Shown: positions 15,480 to 23,296 of the stretch, piece by piece | How the letters are laid out: every line of letters starts with the position of its first letter | How positions within the stretch are numbered: the first letter of the stretch is position 1 | Source: Clostridia bacterium | GTDB lineage: Bacteria > Bacillota_A > Clostridia > Christensenellales > Aristaeellaceae | DNA: 42,050 nt | NCBI GenBank assembly: GCA_017481065.1 | Contig: JAFUPT010000166.1 | Span: 1-42,050 of the forward strand | Direction: 5' to 3' | Notes under the pieces: generated by a model | What the model saw: only the letters and a program-made list of their open reading frames with translations | Databases searched by the model: none | Told to the model about the DNA's origin: nothing | Translations under genes and position numbers: made by a program

Positions 15480-16421
15480 TTAAGCGCCTGCCTTGTTAAG
15501 GACGGCGAAGGGATAGGGATTGGTTGCACCCAGTGCGGAAGCAGCCTGCGGCAGAGCCCAGCCCAGACGCATCACGAAGCGCAGCGCGGTCATATCCTGC
15601 TGATACAGGTTGTAGATGATCTTGCCATCGTTATCGGTGATAACGCCAGTGTTGGTCTTGGTGACAGTCATATCCTGACGGATGGAATAGACCAGGTTGT
15701 CCCAGTCACCAGCGATCAGCAGGGGGCCATCTGCGTTCATAGAGCCATTGCGGGGGAATTCGATGCGCTGGCCGTCCAGAGCGTAGGTGGTGCCGCCGTT
15801 CATGCCGTTGCGGAACAGGGGCTGACCGTTCTGATCGGTGATGCCGCGCAGGTGTGCACGGGACTGCATGGAACCCATATAGCCGTTGACCAGGAATCCG
15901 TCTTCCTCAACCAGGGAGATCAGGCCACCAGGACCCATGATATCCTTGAAGCCATCATCGGTAGCGGTTACAACATTGCCCTTGGCGGTTGCTGCGGTGA
16001 CGATGCCGTCATCCCAGGATGCGGGCTTGTTGGTGCCGTACAGGATGGCGTTATCGATCACCTGACCGAAAGCCTGGGAAACCAGGGGGCGAATCTGTGC
16101 CCAGATATCGTATTCAGCGTCAGCCAGAAGGGCATCAGCAACAGGAACGATAACGGCGATTTCTTCGGCGGTGATGATCTTGTTGGTCCAGTCAACCTTG
16201 GTGGTCTGCTTCATACCAGTATCGCCATCAACGAAGTAGGCGTAGGGCAGGGAACCCAGAACGGGCATCTTCAGAGTCTTGGAAGACATATTGGGCAGGC
16301 GCTTTGCCAGCTTCAGGACTGCGGAATCTTCGACGATGCCCTGGATGATCTGGCTGGACTTTTCTTCGGGGATGAGAGCGGCTGCACCAGTGCGGGTGAT
16401 CATTTCATTGAAAGCTGCCAT
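15480..16421 (-). CDS. Major capsid protein (HK97 fold)
   Basis: 313 residues, ATG 16421 preceded by GGAAAGGAT. Features of phage_capsid family proteins include ALIPEEKSSQIIQGIVEDSA near the N-terminus, LPNMSSKTLKMPVLGSLP, the E-loop-like stretch around residues 60-90 (GMKQTTKVDWTNKIITAEE), and a C-terminal A-domain-type segment (RFVMRLGWALPQAASALG). It lacks a long N-terminal delta domain, which fits a separate scaffold gene upstream. It builds the icosahedral shell. Confidence 0.9.
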   Translation of the reverse strand: MAAFNEMITRTGAAALIPEEKSSQIIQGIVEDSAVLKLAKRLPNMSSKTLKMPVLGSLPYAYFVDGDTGMKQTTKVDWTNKIITAEEIAVIVPVADALLADAEYDIWAQIRPLVSQAFGQVIDNAILYGTNKPASWDDGIVTAATAKGNVVTATDDGFKDIMGPGGLISLVEEDGFLVNGYMGSMQSRAHLRGITDQNGQPLFRNGMNGGTTYALDGQRIEFPRNGSMNADGPLLIAGDWDNLVYSIRQDMTVTKTNTGVITDNDGKIIYNLYQQDMTALRFVMRLGWALPQAASALGATNPYPFAVLNKAGA

Positions 16422-16445
16422 AGGTTTTTATCCTTTCTTCCTGTC

Positions 16446-16952
16446 TTAACCGCGCAGGAAAGCGTTCATATCGAAGGCACCGCCGCCGTTGCCGGGGTTC
16501 TGGTTGCCTCCGTTGGGATCAGGGGAGTCAGAAAACAGGAAGCCGCTTGCTTCTTTCATCGGGTCAACCTGTTCCTTCAGGCCGGAAGTGATGCTGCCAT
16601 CTTCTGCAAAAACGATCTTGTTGCGATCCAGCAGTTTGAGCACCATTTTTGCGTCCTTGGGGTTGTATGCAGCCAGTGCACTCAGAAGGGTTTCATCTTG
16701 CTGGTAGGCTTTCACCTTGGCATTTGCGGCATCAAGGCGGGACTGCACATCCTTGAGTGAATTGGCTTCATTGCGGGCGGTGGTCAGGTCGTTGGTGAGG
16801 GTTTCAAGCTGGGACTGCAGGCCATCGGCACGTGCTTTTTCGGTGGCTGCGGCATTCTGCTTGGCTGCTTCGATATCCTGGCCGTTCTGCTGCATCACAA
16901 ATTCGATCTGTTCATCAGTCAGGCCCTTATTTTTCAAATCTTCGCGCTTCAT
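16446..16952 (-). CDS. Scaffold protein (Gp20-type)
   Basis: 168 residues, ATG 16952 with AAAGGAG upstream. It opens with MKREDLKNKGLTDEQIEFVM, has a long coiled coil (about 30-90), and ends with a Gly/Asn/Pro-rich tail and a short motif (AFDMNAFLRG) that probably binds the capsid subunit. This is the classic layout of GP20-type minor structural/scaffold proteins. It begins a transcription segment just after the terminator at 17036-17057. Confidence 0.88.
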   Translation of the reverse strand: MKREDLKNKGLTDEQIEFVMQQNGQDIEAAKQNAAATEKARADGLQSQLETLTNDLTTARNEANSLKDVQSRLDAANAKVKAYQQDETLLSALAAYNPKDAKMVLKLLDRNKIVFAEDGSITSGLKEQVDPMKEASGFLFSDSPDPNGGNQNPGNGGGAFDMNAFLRG

Positions 16953-17035
16953 CTGCGCTCCTTTCTCGCCTTACGCTGTTTACGTGGAAGCTCACGCGGC
17001 GTTTCCAATATCGCTTTGGATTGCGTTTAGGGCAT

Positions 17036-17057
17036 AAAAAAACCGCCCGTCGGCGGC
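17036..17057 (-). terminator. Rho-independent terminator inside the head operon
   Basis: CCGCC (17043-17047) pairs with GGCGG (17052-17056) across a short loop; on the minus strand the stem is followed by seven T. It lies after the small gene at 17062-17283 and before the scaffold gene. Confidence 0.85.
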
Positions 17058-17061
17058 TTAA

Positions 17062-17283
17062 TTATGCGGTAGGGGTTTCCTTGGGCTTGCGCTTTCGCGC
17101 AGGCTTGGGGGCGGATTCGGGCGGGACAGGTGCGTCCCTCGCCCGTGCAAGCGCATGCTGCACACCGGGCGAATTCAGAATGATGCGGCATTGCTTACGG
17201 TAGGCAGCATCATTCTCGCCTGCGGATTCTTCTACACGGGAAAGGTCCAGCAGGGCTTTGGAGAGAATTTGGATGGTGTCCAT
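17062..17283 (-). CDS. Small helical protein with basic tail
   Basis: 73 residues, ATG 17283 with GAAAGGAG upstream. The first 50 residues are helical (ILSKALLDLSRVEESAGEND); the C-terminus is Pro/Lys-rich (PKPARKRKPKETPTA), suggesting nucleic acid or capsid contact. It is bounded by terminators on both sides (17036-17057 and 17311-17337), so it stands as its own small segment between the MuF cassette and the scaffold. The family is unknown. Confidence 0.75.
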   Translation of the reverse strand: MDTIQILSKALLDLSRVEESAGENDAAYRKQCRIILNSPGVQHALARARDAPVPPESAPKPARKRKPKETPTA

Positions 17284-17310
17284 GTATTACTCCTTTCGGG
17301 AAATGGCATG

Positions 17311-17337
17311 AAAAAACCACCTTTTGTCAAGGTGGTT
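17311..17337 (-). terminator. Rho-independent terminator after the MuF cassette
   Basis: AACCACCTT (17315-17323) and AAGGTGGTT (17329-17337) form a perfect 9-bp stem with loop TTGTC; the minus-strand transcript then has TTTT followed by C. It closes the toxin-like cassette at 17357-19398. Confidence 0.85.
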
Positions 17338-17356
17338 AAAGCTGCGCGGAAACTAA

Positions 17357-17554
17357 TTATTCTGTGTTGGAAATGTGCTCGTTTGCCTTTAGGTATTCTA
17401 CAAGTTCTTTCGAACCATGTTCGTAAAAATACTCCCAGTAAGCTTCATCTGGTATGATATCATCCGAATCATATAATTCAAAAAACTCAGCAGCAAGCAT
17501 TTCGGCTTCTTTTTCCAAATGATCGGGCGGATCAGCAATTCTTGCATAAATCAA
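17357..17554 (-). CDS. Small acidic protein, candidate immunity protein for the MuF C-terminal domain
   Basis: 65 residues from TTG 17554, which overlaps the MuF stop by TTGA, the coupling style used throughout this phage; a GTG at 17578 would give 73 residues. It is highly acidic (Asp/Glu far outnumber Lys/Arg) with a motif-free helical look (EKEAEMLAAEFFELYDSDD). Its base composition is as AT-rich as the end of the MuF gene, and it lies between that gene and a terminator. Small acidic proteins directly downstream of polymorphic toxins are usually their immunity proteins, and that is my inference here. No catalytic motif is seen. Confidence 0.7.
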   Translation of the reverse strand: MIYARIADPPDHLEKEAEMLAAEFFELYDSDDIIPDEAYWEYFYEHGSKELVEYLKANEHISNTE

Positions 17555-19398
17555 TTTATCCCCATCCTTTCCAACCACAACCTACAGATTTCAACGCTTA
17601 ATTTGTTTTCTTTTCCAGTTGCGTTTCTTTCCCAAGAATACGCAACCAGTTCGTCTGGATCTTTCCAGTCATCTGATCTGTTAAGTACGCCAACCGTATG
17701 ATGCTGAAGGGCGTTAGCTTCCCTTGTATTCCTTTTTACACCGATGTTTTTCATAGCCTGCTTGAAAAGATCATCTGTGTCAATTCTGTAGGATCGGGTC
17801 GCAAAGTGCGCCATTTCATGGACGGCTGTAAAAAAAGACTGTTCAAGCTTTATCGTGTTGTTGATAGTGATCATGCTCAAGCCTGAATCATAAGAACCGA
17901 GCGCATCATTCTTGGGTCTTCCTTTTTTTATATACATTGGAAGTCTATCTAGTGCAAACGTTGTTTTCGCCCACAGTATTCCTTCAGCAATTTCTTTTTG
18001 AATATCTAGTTTGAACCCAGACAAATAATAATCAATGGGCGGAAGGCGATAATCATAGTCTTTTTCTCTTACAAACTCATCTGACAACGGCGAATACTTA
18101 TCGCCGTAAACATCAGTATAAATAAAGAAATTGCAAATCTCTTCTGTGCTATTCAGTTTTTCGATAGCATCAGTTTTCAGATAACGGAATTTTTCTTCTC
18201 CATCCGCAGTATAAATGCGCATATAAGTCTTTCCATTACCTGTGTCAATTATACCATGTTTTAGTGATGTTTTCAACTGATCCGCAGGCTTTACAGCAGA
18301 AAAACCTGCTACGCGCATCCGTTCAGGCTTCTCCAGAAGCCCTGCCACATTGCTGATCTTGGAGTAATACTTCTGCAACTCCCGGATCATGGATGCACAT
18401 TCGCGGCGGGCCACCATATCGCCGGAAGCCTTTGCCGCCACGGCAATATCCTTCTGATAGCGGATGGCGGTTTCTACGCGCCGCTGTTCCTGCGTCCATT
18501 CATAGCGGCTTTTGACAACACCGTCTATTTCGATGCGCTCCCGGCTGTACAGCTTGTACTGCGCAAGCTCTTCCGGGGTGTATGCAGGCTTACTTACACC
18601 GAGGATGATGTAATGCCAGGTGTGGCGGCAGTTCCACATGCCGAAGGGACGGTCAAGGATGGTGTTTTGCAGGTGTTCAAAATCCTTGATGGACATCTGC
18701 GTGCCCTGATATGGAAGATGATCCTCCGCGCAAAGCATGTGGGCAGTAAGCTCAATGCCGTCCGCGCCGAATTCCTTGCCCACCTGCCGCATAACATCCT
18801 GATTGATGGCGCGGATGCCGTCCAGTACGTTCATGCGTACTGCGCTGTCCAGACGGCGGGTATAGCCGCTGTTGGGATACTGAACGCGCAAGCCTTCCTG
18901 CGCAGCGGCCTTCATGGCGCGGCGGATAGCGGCGTTGTAATCCGTGATACCTGCCTGAACGGTCTGCACCGCCACGTCCACGGCATTTTTGTAGCCTTCG
19001 GACAGGATTGTGGTTTGGGAAAGATTCGCAAGCGCCTGCTTGGTGATCTTCGCCTGTGCCTTCAGGATGCGTTCAAGAGTGGGGTTATCCTTGATGCGCG
19101 GTGTGTGATCCGCAGCGAATACCTTGGCGGCAAAACGAAGATCGCTTTCCGCCACCTGCTGGAATACCTTTTCCACTTCGGAAAGGGGAGCATTTACCGC
19201 AGCGGCAATCTGCCGCTTGATCTGCTCCATGTTGTAGTTCATGCGTTTGAGCTCGATCAGGCGGTTGATATCGCTTGCGGACAGGGTACCGATATCCCGG
19301 AGGTGCTGGCCCATGCGGATCAGGTATTCTTCCGTGACTGCCTGTGCCCTGTGGCGGAATATCTGAAGGATTTCTTCAAGCTGTCGCTCGGAAAGCAT
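17551..19398 (-). CDS. MuF minor head protein fused to a C-terminal HExxH metallopeptidase-like (toxin-like) domain
   Basis: 615 residues. Residues 1-350 are an SPP1 gp7/Mu gpF-type minor head protein: helical start, then the conserved core at about 215-262 (HMLCAEDHLPYQGTQMS, NCRHTWHYIILG) that includes Cys/His pairs. Residues 365-615 are unrelated to the usual short MuF proteins and AT-rich in DNA. They contain VHEMAHF with H527-E528-H531, the zinc-binding HExxH, and a downstream PDELVAYSWE (Glu583) that could be the third ligand, as in gluzincins. MuF proteins enter the cell with phage DNA, and MuF-toxin fusions in temperate phages are a described polymorphic toxin class. The start overlaps the portal stop; the acidic gene at 17357 follows. 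Confidence 0.88.
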   Translation of the reverse strand: MLSERQLEEILQIFRHRAQAVTEEYLIRMGQHLRDIGTLSASDINRLIELKRMNYNMEQIKRQIAAAVNAPLSEVEKVFQQVAESDLRFAAKVFAADHTPRIKDNPTLERILKAQAKITKQALANLSQTTILSEGYKNAVDVAVQTVQAGITDYNAAIRRAMKAAAQEGLRVQYPNSGYTRRLDSAVRMNVLDGIRAINQDVMRQVGKEFGADGIELTAHMLCAEDHLPYQGTQMSIKDFEHLQNTILDRPFGMWNCRHTWHYIILGVSKPAYTPEELAQYKLYSRERIEIDGVVKSRYEWTQEQRRVETAIRYQKDIAVAAKASGDMVARRECASMIRELQKYYSKISNVAGLLEKPERMRVAGFSAVKPADQLKTSLKHGIIDTGNGKTYMRIYTADGEEKFRYLKTDAIEKLNSTEEICNFFIYTDVYGDKYSPLSDEFVREKDYDYRLPPIDYYLSGFKLDIQKEIAEGILWAKTTFALDRLPMYIKKGRPKNDALGSYDSGLSMITINNTIKLEQSFFTAVHEMAHFATRSYRIDTDDLFKQAMKNIGVKRNTREANALQHHTVGVLNRSDDWKDPDELVAYSWERNATGKENKLSVEICRLWLERMGIN

Positions 19399-20867
19399 CA
19401 GGCATCACCGCCCTCCGGGGAAACGGGTTCATCTTCGGTGTTATCAACGGTGTCGGGAAGCTCCATCTGCGCTGCGAAGGAATGTTCATTCTGGATGCGC
19501 TCGATTTCCTCTTCCTTCTGTTCCTCCGTCCAGTCAGGATGCAGCATGTCAACCTTGGTCTGAATGGAAGCGGCTCCGGCGCGTTCAAGCTGTTCAACCA
19601 CCTGCGCAAGCTGGGAAATATCCGGCTGGTTGTTGGCGGGCAATACTACGGAGAATTCGATCTCCGGGTTGACAGCGGAGCGGAACACCTTCTTGTCAAG
19701 CCGCAGCATTGCGCGGATGACATCGTTGATGGCGTGCCACCAGAAGGTTTTCTTCGTTTCCGAAGTGCGGATGGACTTGCGCTCGCGGATGTTGAGCGCA
19801 GAGCCGCTTTCGGCGCGGCCTTCAATATCAAGACCAGCGGACTGCGGCGCATAACCCGCGAGGGAGAGAATCTGGCGGATCAGGTTTTCACAAACCGTGA
19901 TGCGGGATTCAGCGCGGATTTCGGGGTTTACAACGGTGATCGGGCTGGAAGCGCGGTCGGAATCAATATCCAGTGCGGTGAAAGCACCCGTATTGTTGGA
20001 GTAAACCCAATCGCCGGGGCGGCAGTCTTCCGGGAACATGGCATCACGCTTGCGTAGGTATTCAGCGGGAACGATGACGGTGGTTTTCGTCATACGGGTT
20101 TCCCGCTGAATTGCACTGTAGGCTTCATCAAGGGAATCGAACAGGCCGTACAGCGCTTCGAAATCGCTGCGCCCGAAGGGGAGATGCGGGCGGGAGCGAT
20201 TGGGCAGGATGTTGGGAACGTAGAACGCCAGCATAGTGTTGGTGCCGCTGTTGGCATCAGGACGGATGTTCTCTGTTTCCGGGATGGAATTGAGGGGCTG
20301 CACCATGCCCAGGTTGCTTTCATCGCCCTTATAGAGCTCGGAAATGATGTGTCCGTTGGGCAGGTAGGTTTCCTGCAAGCGCCATACGGTGCCGTTGCCT
20401 TCGTCCTCACGTACTCTGGTCCAGAACCGGATCTGAGTGACACGGTTGCCGATAAAGGTAGGCATGCCGGAATCAGCAGGAACAGCCATCAGCCGGGGAA
20501 CGGTATCGGTTGCATCCCATGCCCACTTTAGGAACACCCCGCCGAATACACTTGCAAGTTCGGCAGCGCGGAGCAGCACGGAATAAACGCCCGCTTCCTG
20601 CATGATTTCATCAATGCGCTGCTGGGTGGCCTCATCCTCACAGGTGACTTCCGGGGACGCGGCGAACAGCATGCCAGCGGACATGGCGGCAAGATCGGCA
20701 GCAATTGGCACATGCACCTTGATTTCCTCACTGGATTTCCAGAAGGAATTGCTATCGCCATCGCCTTCACGGCGCAGCCGTGCGGGATCTCCGGAATACC
20801 ATGCAGCAGCGCGTTTATAGTCGCGCCATAGCCAGTTGATCGGGGGGAAGGGGTTTTTCGCGGTCAA
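19398..20867 (-). CDS. Portal protein (SPP1 gp6-like)
   Basis: 489 residues if it starts at TTG 20867, 53 bases inside the end of the large terminase, with GGAG 11 bases upstream. The N-terminus (INWLWRDYKRAAAWYSGD) and body (PADSGMPTFIGNRVTQIRFW, RNSSPIT-type stretches, NLIRQILSLAGYAPQSAGLD) match Gp6-type portals of Bacillota phages. It forms the dodecameric DNA channel of the head. The acidic C-terminus (DNTEDEPVSPEGGDA) is normal for the family. Confidence 0.9.
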   Translation of the reverse strand: MTAKNPFPPINWLWRDYKRAAAWYSGDPARLRREGDGDSNSFWKSSEEIKVHVPIAADLAAMSAGMLFAASPEVTCEDEATQQRIDEIMQEAGVYSVLLRAAELASVFGGVFLKWAWDATDTVPRLMAVPADSGMPTFIGNRVTQIRFWTRVREDEGNGTVWRLQETYLPNGHIISELYKGDESNLGMVQPLNSIPETENIRPDANSGTNTMLAFYVPNILPNRSRPHLPFGRSDFEALYGLFDSLDEAYSAIQRETRMTKTTVIVPAEYLRKRDAMFPEDCRPGDWVYSNNTGAFTALDIDSDRASSPITVVNPEIRAESRITVCENLIRQILSLAGYAPQSAGLDIEGRAESGSALNIRERKSIRTSETKKTFWWHAINDVIRAMLRLDKKVFRSAVNPEIEFSVVLPANNQPDISQLAQVVEQLERAGAASIQTKVDMLHPDWTEEQKEEEIERIQNEHSFAAQMELPDTVDNTEDEPVSPEGGDA

Positions 20868-22086
20868 TTTGCATCACTCTCCTGTTGATTTCACGTCTGT
20901 GGGCCATGAGGGCATAACGCAGAGCATCGCAGGCGTGGTCGTTGGTTTTTACAGGCTTATCCTCGCCGCGTTCCTGCGCCTTAGGGTCCCATGCGTAGCC
21001 CTGGATTTCATCAATCAGGTGCTTGCAACGGGGATGGATCATCAGTACGCCCGCATCGATTGCGGACGATACCAGTTGAATACCTTCCAGAACGGCGTTA
21101 TCAGCGCGTTTGACGCGCAGTTCCGGGGCATCCTCTTTCAGTTGCAGAATAAAGCCCTCCGCCGCCGGGTCGATGACCACGGAATCCGGGGGAGGGCCTT
21201 GCTGTGCAAACTTACGCATGTCCCTCGCATACTGTTTGGGGCTTTTTGCGCCGCTTTTGTCTGCAATATGATAATATTCATCCAGCACCCAAATGCGCCC
21301 GTCATCGCCTACAGCGAATCGCAGGAACGCAGTGGGGTTGGTGTGTCCGATATCGGCTGCAATCCAGTGCATGTGCAGCTTTTCTGGCACCTTGTCGGAC
21401 ACATGCTTGGACAGGTCGAACATGGGATAGATCGCGCCTTCTGCTGCCACCCAATCGCCGAGGATGAAGCGGCGGTAGAAAACGCCCGTATACTCACGCT
21501 TCAGGTTTTCAATGTAATCCTTGGGCAGGGTGGTGTTATCATCCAGCAGGAATTTGGTGCGGTAGATATCAAGGCCGGGTTTATCCAGGAAATTCACCTT
21601 CAGCCAATGCCGCGGGGAATCCGGGTTGGTAGTGCCAAAGAGCTTTGCACCCTCCGTGGAAAGACGGGATAGCAGCATGGTGAAGAAATCCTCCGGCACA
21701 AGGGTCATTTCATCCACATAGGCACCCGAAAGCGTAACGCCACGGATTTTGTTTTCGCTGAGGGCGTTGGCTGCACCTTCCAGATCCACATTCCGCCCAA
21801 ATATTTCTGCACGTTTTGCCGGGATCGACATGTGCATGTAATCTTCGCCCAGCAGCCCTTGCAGCGGCTCCAGACAGTTTCGTTTTAGGGTGGTAAGCGT
21901 TCTGCCGACCATCAGGTATTTGCCGTCTACGGGGCGCGTAGCCAACCACAGCGCCCACATAACGAGGGATGAAAAGGTTTTACCGGAACGCACGGAACCT
22001 TCAAGGATGTTGATACGCTTGAGCCGTCCATGCTTCCAGTCGGAGATGAACTCCTTCTGCTTTTCGGTGAAGTAAAACTCAGTCAA
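20815..22086 (-). CDS. Terminase large subunit (PBSX/Terminase_3 type)
   Basis: 423 residues from TTG 22086, overlapping the small-subunit stop by 8 bases. The ATPase domain has Walker A GSVRSGKT (30-37) and Walker B GAYVDE (121-126), followed by the coupling motif GTTNPDS. The nuclease domain has Asp245 (AADIGHTNPT), Asp306 (VVIDPAAE) and a C-terminal DHACDALRYA. All catalytic residues expected are present. It powers DNA packaging through the portal. Confidence 0.95.
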   Translation of the reverse strand: MTEFYFTEKQKEFISDWKHGRLKRINILEGSVRSGKTFSSLVMWALWLATRPVDGKYLMVGRTLTTLKRNCLEPLQGLLGEDYMHMSIPAKRAEIFGRNVDLEGAANALSENKIRGVTLSGAYVDEMTLVPEDFFTMLLSRLSTEGAKLFGTTNPDSPRHWLKVNFLDKPGLDIYRTKFLLDDNTTLPKDYIENLKREYTGVFYRRFILGDWVAAEGAIYPMFDLSKHVSDKVPEKLHMHWIAADIGHTNPTAFLRFAVGDDGRIWVLDEYYHIADKSGAKSPKQYARDMRKFAQQGPPPDSVVIDPAAEGFILQLKEDAPELRVKRADNAVLEGIQLVSSAIDAGVLMIHPRCKHLIDEIQGYAWDPKAQERGEDKPVKTNDHACDALRYALMAHRREINRRVMQIDREKPLPPDQLAMARL

Positions 22087-22570
22087 CGTTCTTCACCGCC
22101 TCGATGATGGCTGCAACTGTATGTTCGCGTTCTTTTGTTCCAGGATCATGGGTTATCTTTTCTTTTTCGAATTCAAAACGTTCACGTTCAAGCTCAAGGT
22201 GGGCGGTTTGGATTTCTCTTTCATCGGCAGCAATAAGGCTGCGCGCATCGTTTCCTGTAATTTCCAGAAGCATTTGTGTTGCTTGAAGCGCAAGTCGTGA
22301 ATCCTTACCAATTGCCATAGAACCTATGCGAGCCAGAATCAAAGTTTGTAGATCAGGTGATTCTGTATTTAAACCCAGCTGTTTAAGCTGTCTTATGGTT
22401 CCATCGCCAACCTCAGGTTTTGCATTAAGTAATTGCTGCGCCAGCTTACGCATTGCCACATTTTTGCTTTTAGCTTTCGCAGCATTGCGGGCTGCATTTT
22501 TCGTCGCGTCATCATCGGGCTTGAACCGCTTTCCGTTTTTTAAATTGTCAAGCGATTTTTGATTGACCAC
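22079..22570 (-). CDS. Probable terminase small subunit
   Basis: 163 residues from GTG 22570, chosen for the AGG site 7 bases upstream; the frame is open to 22636 but that part crosses the terminator-like hairpin. The protein is basic at the N-terminus (KNGKRFKPDDDATKNAARNA), then helical, with a long charged helix near the C-terminus (LELERERFEFEKEK). Position immediately before the large subunit supports the small terminase role of recognising the packaging site. A clear HTH is not obvious. Confidence 0.75.
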   Translation of the reverse strand: MVNQKSLDNLKNGKRFKPDDDATKNAARNAAKAKSKNVAMRKLAQQLLNAKPEVGDGTIRQLKQLGLNTESPDLQTLILARIGSMAIGKDSRLALQATQMLLEITGNDARSLIAADEREIQTAHLELERERFEFEKEKITHDPGTKEREHTVAAIIEAVKNVD

Positions 22571-22600
22571 TATCTCACCTCGCCTCACCTCACATGCATG

Positions 22601-22633
22601 AATAATAAAAACGGCGCAGGTTTCCCCACGCCG
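22601..22633 (-). terminator. Terminator-like hairpin in the terminase leader
   Basis: CGGCG (22612-22616) pairs with CGCCG (22629-22633), with two further GC pairs inside, and the minus strand continues TTTTTATTATT. It lies 31 bases upstream of the small terminase start and downstream of a TATACT box at 22651-22656, so transcripts from there would meet it before the first late gene. Confidence 0.6.
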
Positions 22634-22650
22634 CACGTTTCGATGCTATG

Positions 22651-22656
22651 AGTATA
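22651..22656 (-). promoter_or_regulatory. Possible late promoter -10 (TATACT)
   Basis: On the minus strand TATACT precedes the terminase genes. No -35 resembling TTGACA is at 16-18 bases (AGGCAC is there instead), as expected for an activator-dependent late promoter. The candidate activator is the gene at 22687-23115 immediately upstream. Confidence 0.35.
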
Positions 22657-22686
22657 AACTAAAAGTACTGCACGTGCCTGCCATTT

Positions 22687-23115
22687 TTACCCGGCGCAGT
22701 CGTTTCGTATTTCATGAAGCACATAGAAGAACTTTCTGCGCATGCGATAGAATGTTCTTTCGCTGCATGGGCATCCGTCTGAGATGATCTTTTGCAATCC
22801 TTCTTTACGCGTTACTGCTCGAATAAGATAAGGCGCGAGGTCTTCCCCGGCAATCTTCGCAGCTTTATCAATCATGCGTATATCGCGCAGCAGGCGTTCT
22901 CTTTTATCAGCAAGGATTGCCACAGGATCGGACGTCCCACCACTTCCATGTGGCATAAACTGTGCATTTCCATCGCTGTCATACACGGGCTGCGGTGTTG
23001 AAATCCTGAGAGTAAGCATTGCGGCAGCTTCGCTGCGTTTGCGGTCATACTGGCGGCAGAAATAGTCCAATTCTTTATATTCATCCCAAGTTATTCCCCA
23101 AGCATCCAGGTTCAC
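22687..23115 (-). CDS. Putative late transcription regulator (ArpU/RinA-like)
   Basis: 142 residues from GTG 23115. The N-terminal part has WDEYKELDYFCRQYDRKRSEA, common in Clostridia phage proteins just upstream of terminase. The C-terminus (GCPCSERTFYRMRRKFFYVLHEI) has a helix-turn-helix look typical of ArpU/RinA-type late activators. It is the last early gene before the gap that holds the TATACT box and hairpin, which fits control of the late operon. The family assignment is by layout and motif style, not by a search. Confidence 0.65.
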   Translation of the reverse strand: MNLDAWGITWDEYKELDYFCRQYDRKRSEAAAMLTLRISTPQPVYDSDGNAQFMPHGSGGTSDPVAILADKRERLLRDIRMIDKAAKIAGEDLAPYLIRAVTRKEGLQKIISDGCPCSERTFYRMRRKFFYVLHEIRNDCAG

Positions 23116-23122
23116 GCCACGA

Positions 23123-23296
23123 TTACTTGCTGCCGTTTTGTACCCCTCCCATCTTCATACACTTATCATAGAATTTCAGTTCCTGCTTCATGCGCACGAT
23201 ATGCTTAGCAAGATCACGAGCGTGGGGGAGACCAGCATCTTTCAGCCGGTCACACGCTGCATTGATTTCATTCACAAACTGCTGGCGCTTATCCAT
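23123..23296 (-). CDS. Small helical protein
   Basis: 57 residues, ATG 23296 overlapping the methylase stop by 8 bases. The sequence begins MDKRQQFVNEINAACDRLKD and is entirely helical and basic (KHIVRMKQELKFYDKCMKMGG). It is in a tight operon between the ParB/methylase fusion and the late regulator. The function is unknown. Confidence 0.7.
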   Translation of the reverse strand: MDKRQQFVNEINAACDRLKDAGLPHARDLAKHIVRMKQELKFYDKCMKMGGVQNGSK

